This document shows, piece by piece, positions 46,593 to 53,782 of a stretch of DNA of 64,000 nt. How positions within the stretch are numbered: the stretch's first letter is position 1; the number at the start of each line of letters is the position of its first letter. This DNA is from a virus, in IMG/VR virus record IMGVR_UViG_3300020419_000006, positions 62,001-126,000 of that record; one strand, given 5' to 3'. The position numbers and the translations under genes were made by a program. The notes below the pieces were generated by a model that was given only the letters and a program-made list of their open reading frames with translations, had not been told where the DNA came from and made no database searches.

Positions 46593-46616
46593 GACCCCTA
46601 CACAGGGGTCTTTTTT
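46593..46616 (+). terminator. Intrinsic terminator between CobT-like and CobS-like genes
   Basis: GACCCCT pairs perfectly with AGGGGTC around ACAC, followed by six T. A small hairpin CCACTT-GACA-AAGTGG with TTGACA inside (46572-46587) lies just upstream. Confidence 0.88.
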
Positions 46617-46661
46617 ATTGGTATTATTAATATATACAAACGCAATTCCAATTTTTACATC

Positions 46662-47738
46662 ATGACCTTCGAGAGAAAACTATCCGTCAACTTCGTTGAA
46701 GAACTACGTGAACAGTATGGTAGTGAGATAGACGCATCTCATGTTAAGAAGTATGCAGCATCACAGAACTGCACATATGCTACAGTAGGTGGCAAGTTAA
46801 CTAAACTAGGTTACAAAGTTAAGAAGGGTGCATGGAAACTAACTATCGCTGAAGGTAGAGAGATCCTAGAGAAATCACTCTCAGCACCCTCTGTATTGCC
46901 CTCAGCAGAGAGAAACCTAGTTCCTTCTATAGATAGCACCTTCGTTAAGTTTGGTAATTTTACTGACGTTAAGAAAATTATTTCTTCTAAGTTATTCTAT
47001 CCTGCATTCATTACAGGTTTATCTGGCAACGGTAAGACATTCTCTGTAGAGCAAGCATGTGCTCAGGCAAAGAGAGAACTCATCAGAGTTAACATCTCTA
47101 TCGAGACAGACGAAGATGATCTCATCGGTGGTTTCAGACTTGTTGATGGCAACACAGTATGGCACAACGGTCCTGTCATCGAAGCACTTGAAAGAGGTGC
47201 AGTTCTATTACTTGACGAGATCGACCTAGCATCTAACAAGATCCTATGTCTACAGTCTATCCTTGAAGGTAAGGGTGTCTTCCTTAAGAAGATAGGTAAG
47301 TTCGTACAACCTTCACCAGGTTTTACAGTTGTTGCTACTGCTAACACTAAGGGTAAGGGTTCAGAAGATGGTAGGTTCGTAGGTACTAACGTACTCAACG
47401 AAGCATTCCTAGAAAGGTTCCCTGTTACTTTTGAGCAGTCATACCCATCAACTGTAAGTGAGCAGAAGATGCTTGACATCATCAATCCTCAGGATGACTT
47501 CAATAAGAAGTTAGTTGACTGGGCAGACATCATCCGTAAGACATTCTACGATGGTGGTATTGATGAGGTTATCAGCACACGTAGACTTGTGCACATCGTT
47601 AAAGCATACCAGATCTTTGGTAACCGTGCTAAGGCAATCACCACTTGTATCAGTAGGTTTGACGATGAGACAAAGCAAGCATTCCAAGAGTTATATGACA
47701 AGGTGGATGCAGATGTTGACTTTGAGGAAAAAGTTTGA
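46662..47738 (+). CDS. cobS: CobS-like MoxR-type AAA+ ATPase
   Basis: 358 residues from ATG 46662; an in-frame ATG at 46584 lies inside the terminator region and is rejected. Walker A GLSGNGKT (about 119-126), Walker B LLLDEID (about 184-190), sensor residues in VVATANTKGKG, and an Arg finger candidate in LNEAFLERFP. An N-terminal helical region (MTFERKLSVNFVEEL) precedes. This family is annotated cobS in cyanophages. It probably remodels targets together with the VWA protein encoded upstream. Confidence 0.82.
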   Translation: MTFERKLSVNFVEELREQYGSEIDASHVKKYAASQNCTYATVGGKLTKLGYKVKKGAWKLTIAEGREILEKSLSAPSVLPSAERNLVPSIDSTFVKFGNFTDVKKIISSKLFYPAFITGLSGNGKTFSVEQACAQAKRELIRVNISIETDEDDLIGGFRLVDGNTVWHNGPVIEALERGAVLLLDEIDLASNKILCLQSILEGKGVFLKKIGKFVQPSPGFTVVATANTKGKGSEDGRFVGTNVLNEAFLERFPVTFEQSYPSTVSEQKMLDIINPQDDFNKKLVDWADIIRKTFYDGGIDEVISTRRLVHIVKAYQIFGNRAKAITTCISRFDDETKQAFQELYDKVDADVDFEEKV

Positions 47739-47739
47739 T

Positions 47740-48168
47740 ATGATAAATGCATGGAGTTTAGCGGGTTCTATTTTAAGTGGAACCCTCGACGAAGAATATC
47801 CCATCAAACAGAGGTCTATGGAAGAACTTGATCCTTACGAATACTACGACACTTCCTTTAAGGAAAGTGACGTACACCCTATAACAGGGGATCGTAACAT
47901 CGTTATAGATGAAGATAGGGTCTGTAAGTATGATGAAGATCTAACATTGGAGATAGCGAATGAGTACATCAAAGAGACTTACTCTCAGCATTATGCCAGT
48001 GGTAAAATTCAGACCCTTGATCTAATAGAAAGTATTGGAGACGCAGAAGCATTCTGTAGATCTAATGCAATCAAGTACCTTAGTCGGTACGACAAAAAAG
48101 GTCGTCCCCAAGACGACATTCTTAAAGCAATACACTATTGTGTATTATTATATTATTTTAGTAAATGA
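47740..48168 (+). CDS. DUF3310-type protein
   Basis: 142 residues from ATG 47740, one base after the previous stop; the frame stays open upstream inside cobS. The C-terminal half (YSQHYASGKIQTLDLIESIG, FCRSNAIKYLSRYDKKGR, DDILKAIHYCVLL) carries the DUF3310 pattern: H-Y near the start, a GN-like turn, iKYl-R, and a KA-x2-Y end. Members occur widely in phages and are suspected of nucleotide-related roles. The stop overlaps the gp45 start (ATGA). Confidence 0.7.
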   Translation: MINAWSLAGSILSGTLDEEYPIKQRSMEELDPYEYYDTSFKESDVHPITGDRNIVIDEDRVCKYDEDLTLEIANEYIKETYSQHYASGKIQTLDLIESIGDAEAFCRSNAIKYLSRYDKKGRPQDDILKAIHYCVLLYYFSK

Positions 48169-48833
48169 AACTTTCAAAAGGTACTCTTGATATCCTCAAG
48201 AACTTCTCTAACATCAACCAATCAATCTGCTTCAAAGAAGGTACAGAGTTATCAACTCTATCCATACAGAAGAATATATTATCACGTGCGGTGATTGAAG
48301 AGAAGTTCCCAAGGACATTTGCAATCTATGATCTAAGTGAGTTCCTATCTGGACTATCACTTTTTGAAAATCCTGACTTTACTTTTGACAATGACAACTT
48401 TGTTATGATCAAAGATAGTAAATGTCAGTCAAGATATTTCTTTGCAGATCCATCTACAATTGTACAACCACCTGAGAACAAGGTGGAACTTCCTAGTAAG
48501 GATGTGTGCTTTACTGTAGCATGGAGTGATATCTCTAACATCATCAAGGCAGCAGCAATCTATCAGATTGAAGATCTAGCAGTTGTTGGTGATGGTGCTA
48601 GTGTTAAACTTGTCGTACGTGACAAGAAGAACGATACCTCTAACAGTTACGCTGTCAAGGTAGGGATTACCGACAAAGAATTTTGTTTCAACTTTAAAGT
48701 TGAAAACCTCAAGTTGCTACCTGGTGATTATGAGGTTACTATTAGTAAACAGAACGCATCTCTATTCAGAGATAGTAAAAGAGATCTTGAGTATCTCATC
48801 GCACTAGAACCTGATAGTAAGTATGAAGGATGA
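48165..48833 (+). CDS. 45: Sliding clamp gp45
   Basis: 222 residues (T4 228). Start MKLSKGTLDILKNFSNINQS, then ATFAIYDLSEFLSGLSLF-like strand and AWSDISNIIKAAAIYQIEDL, typical of the T4-like clamp. It forms a trimeric ring for gp43 and also activates late transcription with gp55. Followed by the clamp loader gene gp44. Confidence 0.92.
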   Translation: MKLSKGTLDILKNFSNINQSICFKEGTELSTLSIQKNILSRAVIEEKFPRTFAIYDLSEFLSGLSLFENPDFTFDNDNFVMIKDSKCQSRYFFADPSTIVQPPENKVELPSKDVCFTVAWSDISNIIKAAAIYQIEDLAVVGDGASVKLVVRDKKNDTSNSYAVKVGITDKEFCFNFKVENLKLLPGDYEVTISKQNASLFRDSKRDLEYLIALEPDSKYEG

Positions 48834-49767
48834 TTTTCTTTGGGTCGAAAAGTATCGTCCCAAAACTATTGAGCAATGTATTCTCCCATCCGACATTAAG
48901 AATACATTTCAAGCTTTTGTTTCCAATGGAGAAGTTCCTAACTTACTCCTGTGTGGTACTGCTGGTATCGGTAAGACCACTATTGCAAAAGCATTATGCC
49001 ATGAACTAGGAGTTGATTCTTATTTGATCAATGGATCAGACGAGGGTCGTTTCTTAGACACTGTACGTAACAGTGCTAAACAGTTTGCTTCAACAGTATC
49101 GTTGACCTCATCATCTAAGCATAAGGTCATCATTATAGATGAAGCAGATAACACTACACATGACGTGCAGTTATTGTTACGTGCTTCGATAGAAGAGTTC
49201 CAAAGAAATTGTAGGTTTATCTTTACCTGTAATTTCAAGAACAAAATTATTGAACCACTACATTCTAGAACCACTGTTATTGAATGCAATGTCAGAGGAA
49301 AGGACAAACAACAAATCGCTGCTCAATTTTTTGAACGGTGTCGTGGAATACTTACCGCAGAAAATGTACAGTTTGATAATGCGGTGGTCGCTGAGGTCGT
49401 CCAGAAGTACTTCCCAGACTTCCGAAGGACACTCAACGAACTCCAAAGGTATTCCTCCACAGGGAATATCGACACTGGCATTCTGGCGGTATTAAATAAT
49501 GTCAAACTTGGCGAATTATTATCGTCACTGAAGAACAAAGAGTTCTCCGTCGCACGCAAGTGGGTCAATAGTAATTTGGACAATGATCCAAATGCTATAC
49601 TGCGGACAGTATATGATAACTTGTATGATGCATTGAAACCACAGAGTATACCTCAAGCGGTTTTGATTATCTCCAAGTATCAATACCAATCTGCATTTGT
49701 CGCTGACCAAGAGATTAATCTCTTAGCAGCACTAACTGAAATTATGGTAGAATGTGAATTCAAATGA
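48823..49767 (+). CDS. 44: Clamp loader subunit gp44
   Basis: 314 residues (T4 319). Begins WVEKYRPKTIEQCILP. Walker A GTAGIGKTT (about 45-53), Walker B IIDEADN, and the loader HSR motif (LHSRTTVIE, where the usual SRC is SRT). AAA+ ATPase that opens and loads gp45. Its partner gp62 is encoded only after four other genes rather than next door. Confidence 0.93.
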   Translation: MKDDFLWVEKYRPKTIEQCILPSDIKNTFQAFVSNGEVPNLLLCGTAGIGKTTIAKALCHELGVDSYLINGSDEGRFLDTVRNSAKQFASTVSLTSSSKHKVIIIDEADNTTHDVQLLLRASIEEFQRNCRFIFTCNFKNKIIEPLHSRTTVIECNVRGKDKQQIAAQFFERCRGILTAENVQFDNAVVAEVVQKYFPDFRRTLNELQRYSSTGNIDTGILAVLNNVKLGELLSSLKNKEFSVARKWVNSNLDNDPNAILRTVYDNLYDALKPQSIPQAVLIISKYQYQSAFVADQEINLLAALTEIMVECEFK

Positions 49768-50012
49768 CTAATCTAGAAAACTTCTTAGAAGAACGCGAAG
49801 CATTTAGAGCAGAACAATCTGTACGAATGGCTTCTGCATATGCCAAGAATAGAAAACTAATCAAGGCAAGAAAACAATCATCTCAAAAACTAACTGAGAT
49901 TGCCTATAAGAAATGGGCAAAAGCAAAAGACCTAGAAGTAGTAGAAGAGATTAAATCTCCTTCCTTCGTAGAAAGACTTGGGTCTGCTATTGATTATTAC
50001 AGGAATGTCTAA
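49764..50012 (+). CDS. Small basic helical protein
   Basis: 82 residues, charged and helical (NLENFLEEREAFRAEQSVRM, KLIKARKQSSQKL). Start coupled to gp44 (ATGA), stop overlapping the next ORF (TAATG). No family is recognised. Confidence 0.55.
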   Translation: MTNLENFLEEREAFRAEQSVRMASAYAKNRKLIKARKQSSQKLTEIAYKKWAKAKDLEVVEEIKSPSFVERLGSAIDYYRNV

Positions 50013-50308
50013 TGACTTTTAAAAAACGTGAGAAGATCAGAGCACAAATGAAATCTAGATTTTATTATATGTTCTGGGGTGCAGCAACTGTTGCTGTTGT
50101 AAGTGGACAACTATATGTTGGCACATCATATCGTGTTATGGCAAAGTCCATGAACAGATGGTTTGAAGAGACTGTTCAAATGCTACAAGAACCTCTTCGT
50201 CCTCCTACTGGAAGATACCTTCCTTTAGTTCCACCTCCAATGGGTGACTTTCGTGACGATCTAGACCTAACTGATTTAAACATTATTTGGTTAGATGAAG
50301 CAACTTAA
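50012..50308 (+). CDS. Small membrane protein
   Basis: 98 residues. A basic N-terminus (FKKREKIRAQMKSRF) is followed by one hydrophobic span (about residues 18-40, MFWGAATVAVVSGQLYVG), a helix, and a Pro-rich stretch (LRPPTGRYLPLVPPPMG). The basic start suggests the N-terminus stays in the cytoplasm. Function unknown; it sits between clamp-loader genes and Dam. Confidence 0.6.
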   Translation: MTFKKREKIRAQMKSRFYYMFWGAATVAVVSGQLYVGTSYRVMAKSMNRWFEETVQMLQEPLRPPTGRYLPLVPPPMGDFRDDLDLTDLNIIWLDEAT

Positions 50309-51149
50309 GACACCACTCAGATATCCTGGTGGTAAGTCTAGAGCAGTTACTAAATTGTGTCAGTGGTTGCCTAGTCGAGAGATCACAGAATATCGTGAAC
50401 CCTTTCTAGGTGGTGGTAGTATGGCATTGGAAATGACCAAGAGACTACCAGAAGATGTACCCATCTGGGTCAATGATCTTTATGAACCTTTATATAATTT
50501 CTGGGTTCAGTTAAGAGATAACAGTGACTATCTTCACAGTGAACTTACAAAGGCAAAGAACTCTCATCCAGATGAAGAGAGTTCAAGAGAATTATTTTTA
50601 GACGCAAAGGAGAAACTTAATGACAGTGAAAGATGTCAAGAAGATAGAGCAGTTGATTTTTATATCATTAATAAGTGTTCTTTCTCTGGTCTCACTGAGA
50701 GCAGTTCATTCTCAAAGGCAGCATCCCAATCTAACTTCTCCATTAGGGGGATCGACAGGTTGCCAGAGTACAGTAAACTCATCAAGCGATGGAGAATTAC
50801 TAACCTCTCCTACGAGGAACTCAACTCCGATGAGACCTTAACGTTCATCTACTCTGATCCTCCTTATGATATTAAGGATGCTTTGTATGGACACAAAGGA
50901 GATAAGCATAGAGGATTTAATCATGCAGCATTTGCTGATAGCATGGACAAGTGTCTATGTAATGTTATGATATCCTATAACAACCACCCTGATATTATTA
51001 TGAGATTTCTTGAGTGGTGCCAGTATGACTATGATCATACTTATACAATGAGATCTACAGGCACTTACATGTCAGATCAACAAGACCGTCGTGAATTAGT
51101 ATTAACAAATTATGGGAAGTTTGGGGGTTCGTGTACTGCCAAGTGGTAA
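50295..51149 (+). CDS. dam: Dam-type DNA adenine methyltransferase
   Basis: 284 residues. D12 class: PLRYPGGKSR at the N-terminus, REPFLGGGSMALEM as the SAM-binding motif, and DPPYD (about 188) as the catalytic motif IV. It would methylate N6-adenine, probably in GATC, to protect phage DNA from host nucleases or tune replication. It is inserted between clamp-loader genes gp44 and gp62. The start overlaps the membrane protein by 14 bases. Confidence 0.88.
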   Translation: MKQLKTPLRYPGGKSRAVTKLCQWLPSREITEYREPFLGGGSMALEMTKRLPEDVPIWVNDLYEPLYNFWVQLRDNSDYLHSELTKAKNSHPDEESSRELFLDAKEKLNDSERCQEDRAVDFYIINKCSFSGLTESSSFSKAASQSNFSIRGIDRLPEYSKLIKRWRITNLSYEELNSDETLTFIYSDPPYDIKDALYGHKGDKHRGFNHAAFADSMDKCLCNVMISYNNHPDIIMRFLEWCQYDYDHTYTMRSTGTYMSDQQDRRELVLTNYGKFGGSCTAKW

Positions 51150-51321
51150 GGCACAACTATATCATACACGTAGAGGTGCATACTCTACATTCGGTAATGA
51201 TATAATGACAGCAATTATACAAGGTGGTGAGATCCACTGCAATACAAAACAAGGTAGGACAATGATCTACAGAATCAATAATTCTGAGACAGGTGTTGTA
51301 GGACCTATCAGGGTATGGTAA
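51112..51321 (+). CDS. Unknown small protein
   Basis: 69 residues. It overlaps dam by 38 bases and ends in a TAATG overlap with gp62. Beta-rich composition (GKAQLYHTRRGAYSTFGN, GEIHCNTKQGRTMIYRI). No family is recognised. A TTG at 51121 is another possible start. Support comes from position and tight coupling. Confidence 0.5.
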   Translation: MGSLGVRVLPSGKAQLYHTRRGAYSTFGNDIMTAIIQGGEIHCNTKQGRTMIYRINNSETGVVGPIRVW

Positions 51322-51707
51322 TGAAACATGAACTTAAGGACTGGTTAAACTCTGTTAACTTCAATAAAAAGGATCTCCTTGCTGATGATCCTACAGCGAT
51401 ATCTTCTTATCCTCCTTACATAGTTAATAGATGTTTGTCTGGTACTATGGATACCATTCTGTTTGCAAACGAGATGAATTTGAATGCACATCTTGATAAG
51501 GATATGCAATACTCTTTCTTCCTATATACTTTGAGGAAACGGAAAAGGTTTTCCCCTTGGTTGAAGAAAGAACAAGTCGATGACTTGGATCTGGTCAAAA
51601 AACACTATGGTTATAGTAACGAGAAAGCAAAGGTCGCATTAACTCTTCTCACCAAAACCCAAATTGAAAAAATTCGTAACACACATGACATGGGAGGAAG
51701 AAGATGA
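51321..51707 (+). CDS. 62: Clamp loader small subunit gp62
   Basis: 128 residues from ATG 51321 (TAATG), shorter than T4 gp62 (187) but like cyanophage versions as I recall them. Recognisable segments are LKDWLNSVNFNKKDLL, SSYPPYIVNRCLSG and SFFLYTLRKRKRFSPWLKKE. It bridges gp44 and gp45 in the loader. regA follows with an ATGA overlap, the T4 order. Confidence 0.8.
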   Translation: MKHELKDWLNSVNFNKKDLLADDPTAISSYPPYIVNRCLSGTMDTILFANEMNLNAHLDKDMQYSFFLYTLRKRKRFSPWLKKEQVDDLDLVKKHYGYSNEKAKVALTLLTKTQIEKIRNTHDMGGRR

Positions 51708-52126
51708 GTGCAATTACCGAAGAAGTCCAGTGGACTGCTGAGAGTATGGTAGAAGTCGGGTTGAAGGAACCTGATGACTTCCTTAAAGTTAGAGAAACAT
51801 TAACACGTATTGGAGTAGCTTCACGCAAAGAAAAGAAGTTATATCAATCGTGTCACATCCTTCACAAACAGGGTAGATACTATATTGTACATTTTAAAGA
51901 ACTGTTTGCTCTTGATGGAAAGAAAGCAAACTTGAGTATTAATGATGTGCAACGTAGAAACCGTATAGTACAGTTACTCAGCGATTGGGGATTAGTATCT
52001 ATCAACGCTAAAGAAGTTATAGCAGACGTAGCACCTCTAAGTCAGATCAAAGTTCTTGCATATAAAGAGAAGGGAGAATGGACATTAGAGAGTAAGTATA
52101 ACATTGGCAAGAAGAAGGAGGATTAA
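51704..52126 (+). CDS. regA: Translational repressor RegA
   Basis: 140 residues (T4 122). Core EVGLKEPDDFLKVRETLTRIG, KLYQSCHILHKQGRYYIVHF and LLSDWGLVSI matches T4 RegA closely; 14 extra residues precede it, and an internal ATG at codon 15 would give the T4 length. RegA binds start regions of early phage mRNAs and blocks ribosomes. The ATG is coupled to gp62. Confidence 0.92.
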   Translation: MSAITEEVQWTAESMVEVGLKEPDDFLKVRETLTRIGVASRKEKKLYQSCHILHKQGRYYIVHFKELFALDGKKANLSINDVQRRNRIVQLLSDWGLVSINAKEVIADVAPLSQIKVLAYKEKGEWTLESKYNIGKKKED

Positions 52127-52165
52127 CCGAACTTATATTTTCGGTTAATACCATTACCTTTTTTT
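52125..52165 (+). terminator. Hairpin and T-run after regA
   Basis: AACCGAA pairs with TTCGGTT starting at the regA stop codon, but seven T follow only 12 bases after the stem. It may be a weak terminator or an mRNA end-stabilising hairpin. Confidence 0.4.
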
Positions 52166-52188
52166 ATGGTTCGTGTTTAAATAATAGT

Positions 52189-52203
52189 GTACGCTTCGGG
52201 TAC
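52189..52203 (+). promoter_or_regulatory. UUCG-capped hairpin in the hsp20 leader
   Basis: GTAC pairs with GTAC, with one bulged G, around a C(TTCG)G loop, about 35 bases before the hsp20 ATG and upstream of its AAGGAG site. Role unknown. Confidence 0.4.
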
Positions 52204-52236
52204 GAACACACACTCGCTTATTTAAGGAGAACTATT

Positions 52237-52671
52237 ATGCGAAATTTAGCAAGATACCATGCTGCAAATCTTCCAGAACTAATGGAGAAGATTACACGCA
52301 ACAGCATCGGCATGGATGAATACCTCAATCGATTCTGGGATGGAGTAGATACTACATCAAACTATCCACCATATAACATTATTGAAATTAGCAATGAAGA
52401 ATCAAGATTGGAAATCGCAGCCGCTGGCTTCAAAAAAGATGACATCAAAGTCTATACGGAGTTTGGAGAATTACATGTCCAAGGCAGCAAAGAAAAACAA
52501 GAAGATGCTGGAGAGTTTGTCCATAAAGGATTGGCCAGACGTAGCTTTAAACGGAACTGGACGATCTCCAACGATACAGAGGTTAGATCCGTCAGCTTTG
52601 ACGACGGACTCCTTACCATTGTATTGGGAAAGGTAGTTCCAGACCATCATAAAAGAGTAGATTACATCTAA
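52237..52671 (+). CDS. hsp20: Small heat-shock protein Hsp20
   Basis: 144 residues. The alpha-crystallin domain (about 48-135) shows LEIAAAGFKKDDIKVYTEFG, LHVQGSKE and a C-terminal GLLTIVLGKV. An IxI-like tail is not clear. The AAGGAG ribosome site is strong. Hsp20 genes are common in T4-like cyanophages and are thought to assist folding or assembly. It has its own leader and is followed by a terminator that overlaps a promoter. Confidence 0.88.
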   Translation: MRNLARYHAANLPELMEKITRNSIGMDEYLNRFWDGVDTTSNYPPYNIIEISNEESRLEIAAAGFKKDDIKVYTEFGELHVQGSKEKQEDAGEFVHKGLARRSFKRNWTISNDTEVRSVSFDDGLLTIVLGKVVPDHHKRVDYI

Positions 52672-52677
52672 CTACAT

Positions 52678-52709
52678 AGGAGGGGTTGACAAATGTCTAT
52701 CCCTCCTTT
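52678..52709 (+). terminator. Terminator after hsp20, overlapping the next promoter
   Basis: AGGAGGG pairs with CCCTCCT, with an inner GACA/TGTC pairing, followed by TTTA. The -35 box lies inside the loop. Confidence 0.65.
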
Positions 52710-52714
52710 ATAAT
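52686..52714 (+). promoter_or_regulatory. Perfect sigma70 consensus promoter
   Basis: TTGACA (52686-52691), 17 bases, TATAAT (52709-52714), both hexamers perfect. It lies 21 bases before the Sm-like gene at 52736 and would drive Sm-like genes, gp43, uvsX and onwards: a strong early promoter. Confidence 0.85.
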
Positions 52715-52735
52715 ATTTACATAAGTGTATTTGAA

Positions 52736-53128
52736 ATGGCAAAGAAGAAAGACCCCATTAACGTAACTCCACAAGGAGAGAACAATACTTTGATTAATCC
52801 TGATAGGATTAAGATTGTTGTTTTGTTTAATGGTGACAATGTGATTACAGACTTACAAGAAGCAGTCGATAAAACTAGTAACGTACGTCAAGCATATATT
52901 TTTAATTTCCCTTACAAGGTTGAATATGAGAGACCTAGTACTAAGGGAACTACTGGTCTGATAGAAGACCCAGAGGTAAAAGTGCATTACTCTCCATGGT
53001 GTCCTCTATCAACAGAGACTAAAATTGCAATCAATCATAATATGGTTGTAACTATTTTAGAACCAGTACCAAGTCTTAGAGAAACCTATATGACGAATGT
53101 ACGTCAGATGGGTGGTTCAATAGCATGA
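52736..53128 (+). CDS. Sm-like small protein, paralogue 2
   Basis: 130 residues. Starts with a polar tail, then INPDRIKIVVLFNGDNVITDLQ, the strand pattern shared with three other genes in the window, and later YSPWCPLSTETKIAINHNMVVTIL, matching the WxPLS...V.TI end of its neighbour. A perfect sigma70 promoter lies just upstream. Overlaps paralogue 3 by four bases. Function unknown. Confidence 0.62.
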   Translation: MAKKKDPINVTPQGENNTLINPDRIKIVVLFNGDNVITDLQEAVDKTSNVRQAYIFNFPYKVEYERPSTKGTTGLIEDPEVKVHYSPWCPLSTETKIAINHNMVVTILEPVPSLRETYMTNVRQMGGSIA

Positions 53129-53607
53129 GCGTAAAGCTTTTATTATTAAAGTCAGGTGAAGAGGTCATAACTGAAGTACAAGAGGTCTTTGATCCTGAGA
53201 CTAAAGAACCTGTTGGGTTTAAATTGCACAAACCTTTTAGATTAGATATTGTATCTGATGCTGAGGGTGGTATTGTACTTGACAGAACTAAAGGTTATCA
53301 GGTATCATGGTTTCCATGGGCACCCTTAAGTAAGGATAGAGATTTTTTTCTACCTGGTTACCATGTATTGACAGCATATGATCCATTGGATAGTATTGCT
53401 GAACAGTATGTCAATGCTATTAAAGAAGAAATCTACAATGAAAACTTCAAGAAACATGAAGATGCCATTGCAGGTGGATTTGATGATGACTTAGACATGG
53501 AAGACATCTTTAAAGAAGCAGAAAAATTATTGGAGGATGATGATGGAAGTGATGGTAGTGATCCTGAGATCGGGAATACACCTGATATCCAAAGTGGAAC
53601 AACTTGA
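53125..53607 (+). CDS. Sm-like small protein, paralogue 3
   Basis: 160 residues. MSVKLLLLKSGEEVITEVQEV is the clearest Sm-like start of the family, followed by QVSWFPWAPLSKDRDFFLPGYHVLTAYD. An acidic C-terminal tail (DDDLDMEDIFKEAEKLLEDDDG) may mimic nucleic acid or hold partners. ATGA overlap with paralogue 2. Function unknown. Confidence 0.65.
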   Translation: MSVKLLLLKSGEEVITEVQEVFDPETKEPVGFKLHKPFRLDIVSDAEGGIVLDRTKGYQVSWFPWAPLSKDRDFFLPGYHVLTAYDPLDSIAEQYVNAIKEEIYNENFKKHEDAIAGGFDDDLDMEDIFKEAEKLLEDDDGSDGSDPEIGNTPDIQSGTT

Positions 53608-53782
53608 CGAGGAACCTAATTGTCATCTAGAAGATCCTTATCTTATTAAGGATGATGGCACTTTGGAACCTTGGCCACGTTACACAACAGATACAGACGT
53701 GTTGCTTTATTCTGAAACTCTTGCTACAATAGTAGAACCTACAAACGAAATCAAAAAGAAATACGAGATCGTTACTAAATGA
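53543..53782 (+). CDS. Sm-like small protein, paralogue 4
   Basis: 79 residues. Three ATGs are adjacent (53537, 53540, 53543); 53543 is preferred because GGAGG at 53532-53536 then has a six-base spacing. MEVMVVILRSGIHLISKVEQ matches the family start, EPWPRYTTDTDVLLYSETLATIV matches its end. It nests in the end of paralogue 3 and overlaps gp43 by four bases. It is the shortest, probably minimal, version. Confidence 0.6.
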   Translation: MEVMVVILRSGIHLISKVEQLDEEPNCHLEDPYLIKDDGTLEPWPRYTTDTDVLLYSETLATIVEPTNEIKKKYEIVTK

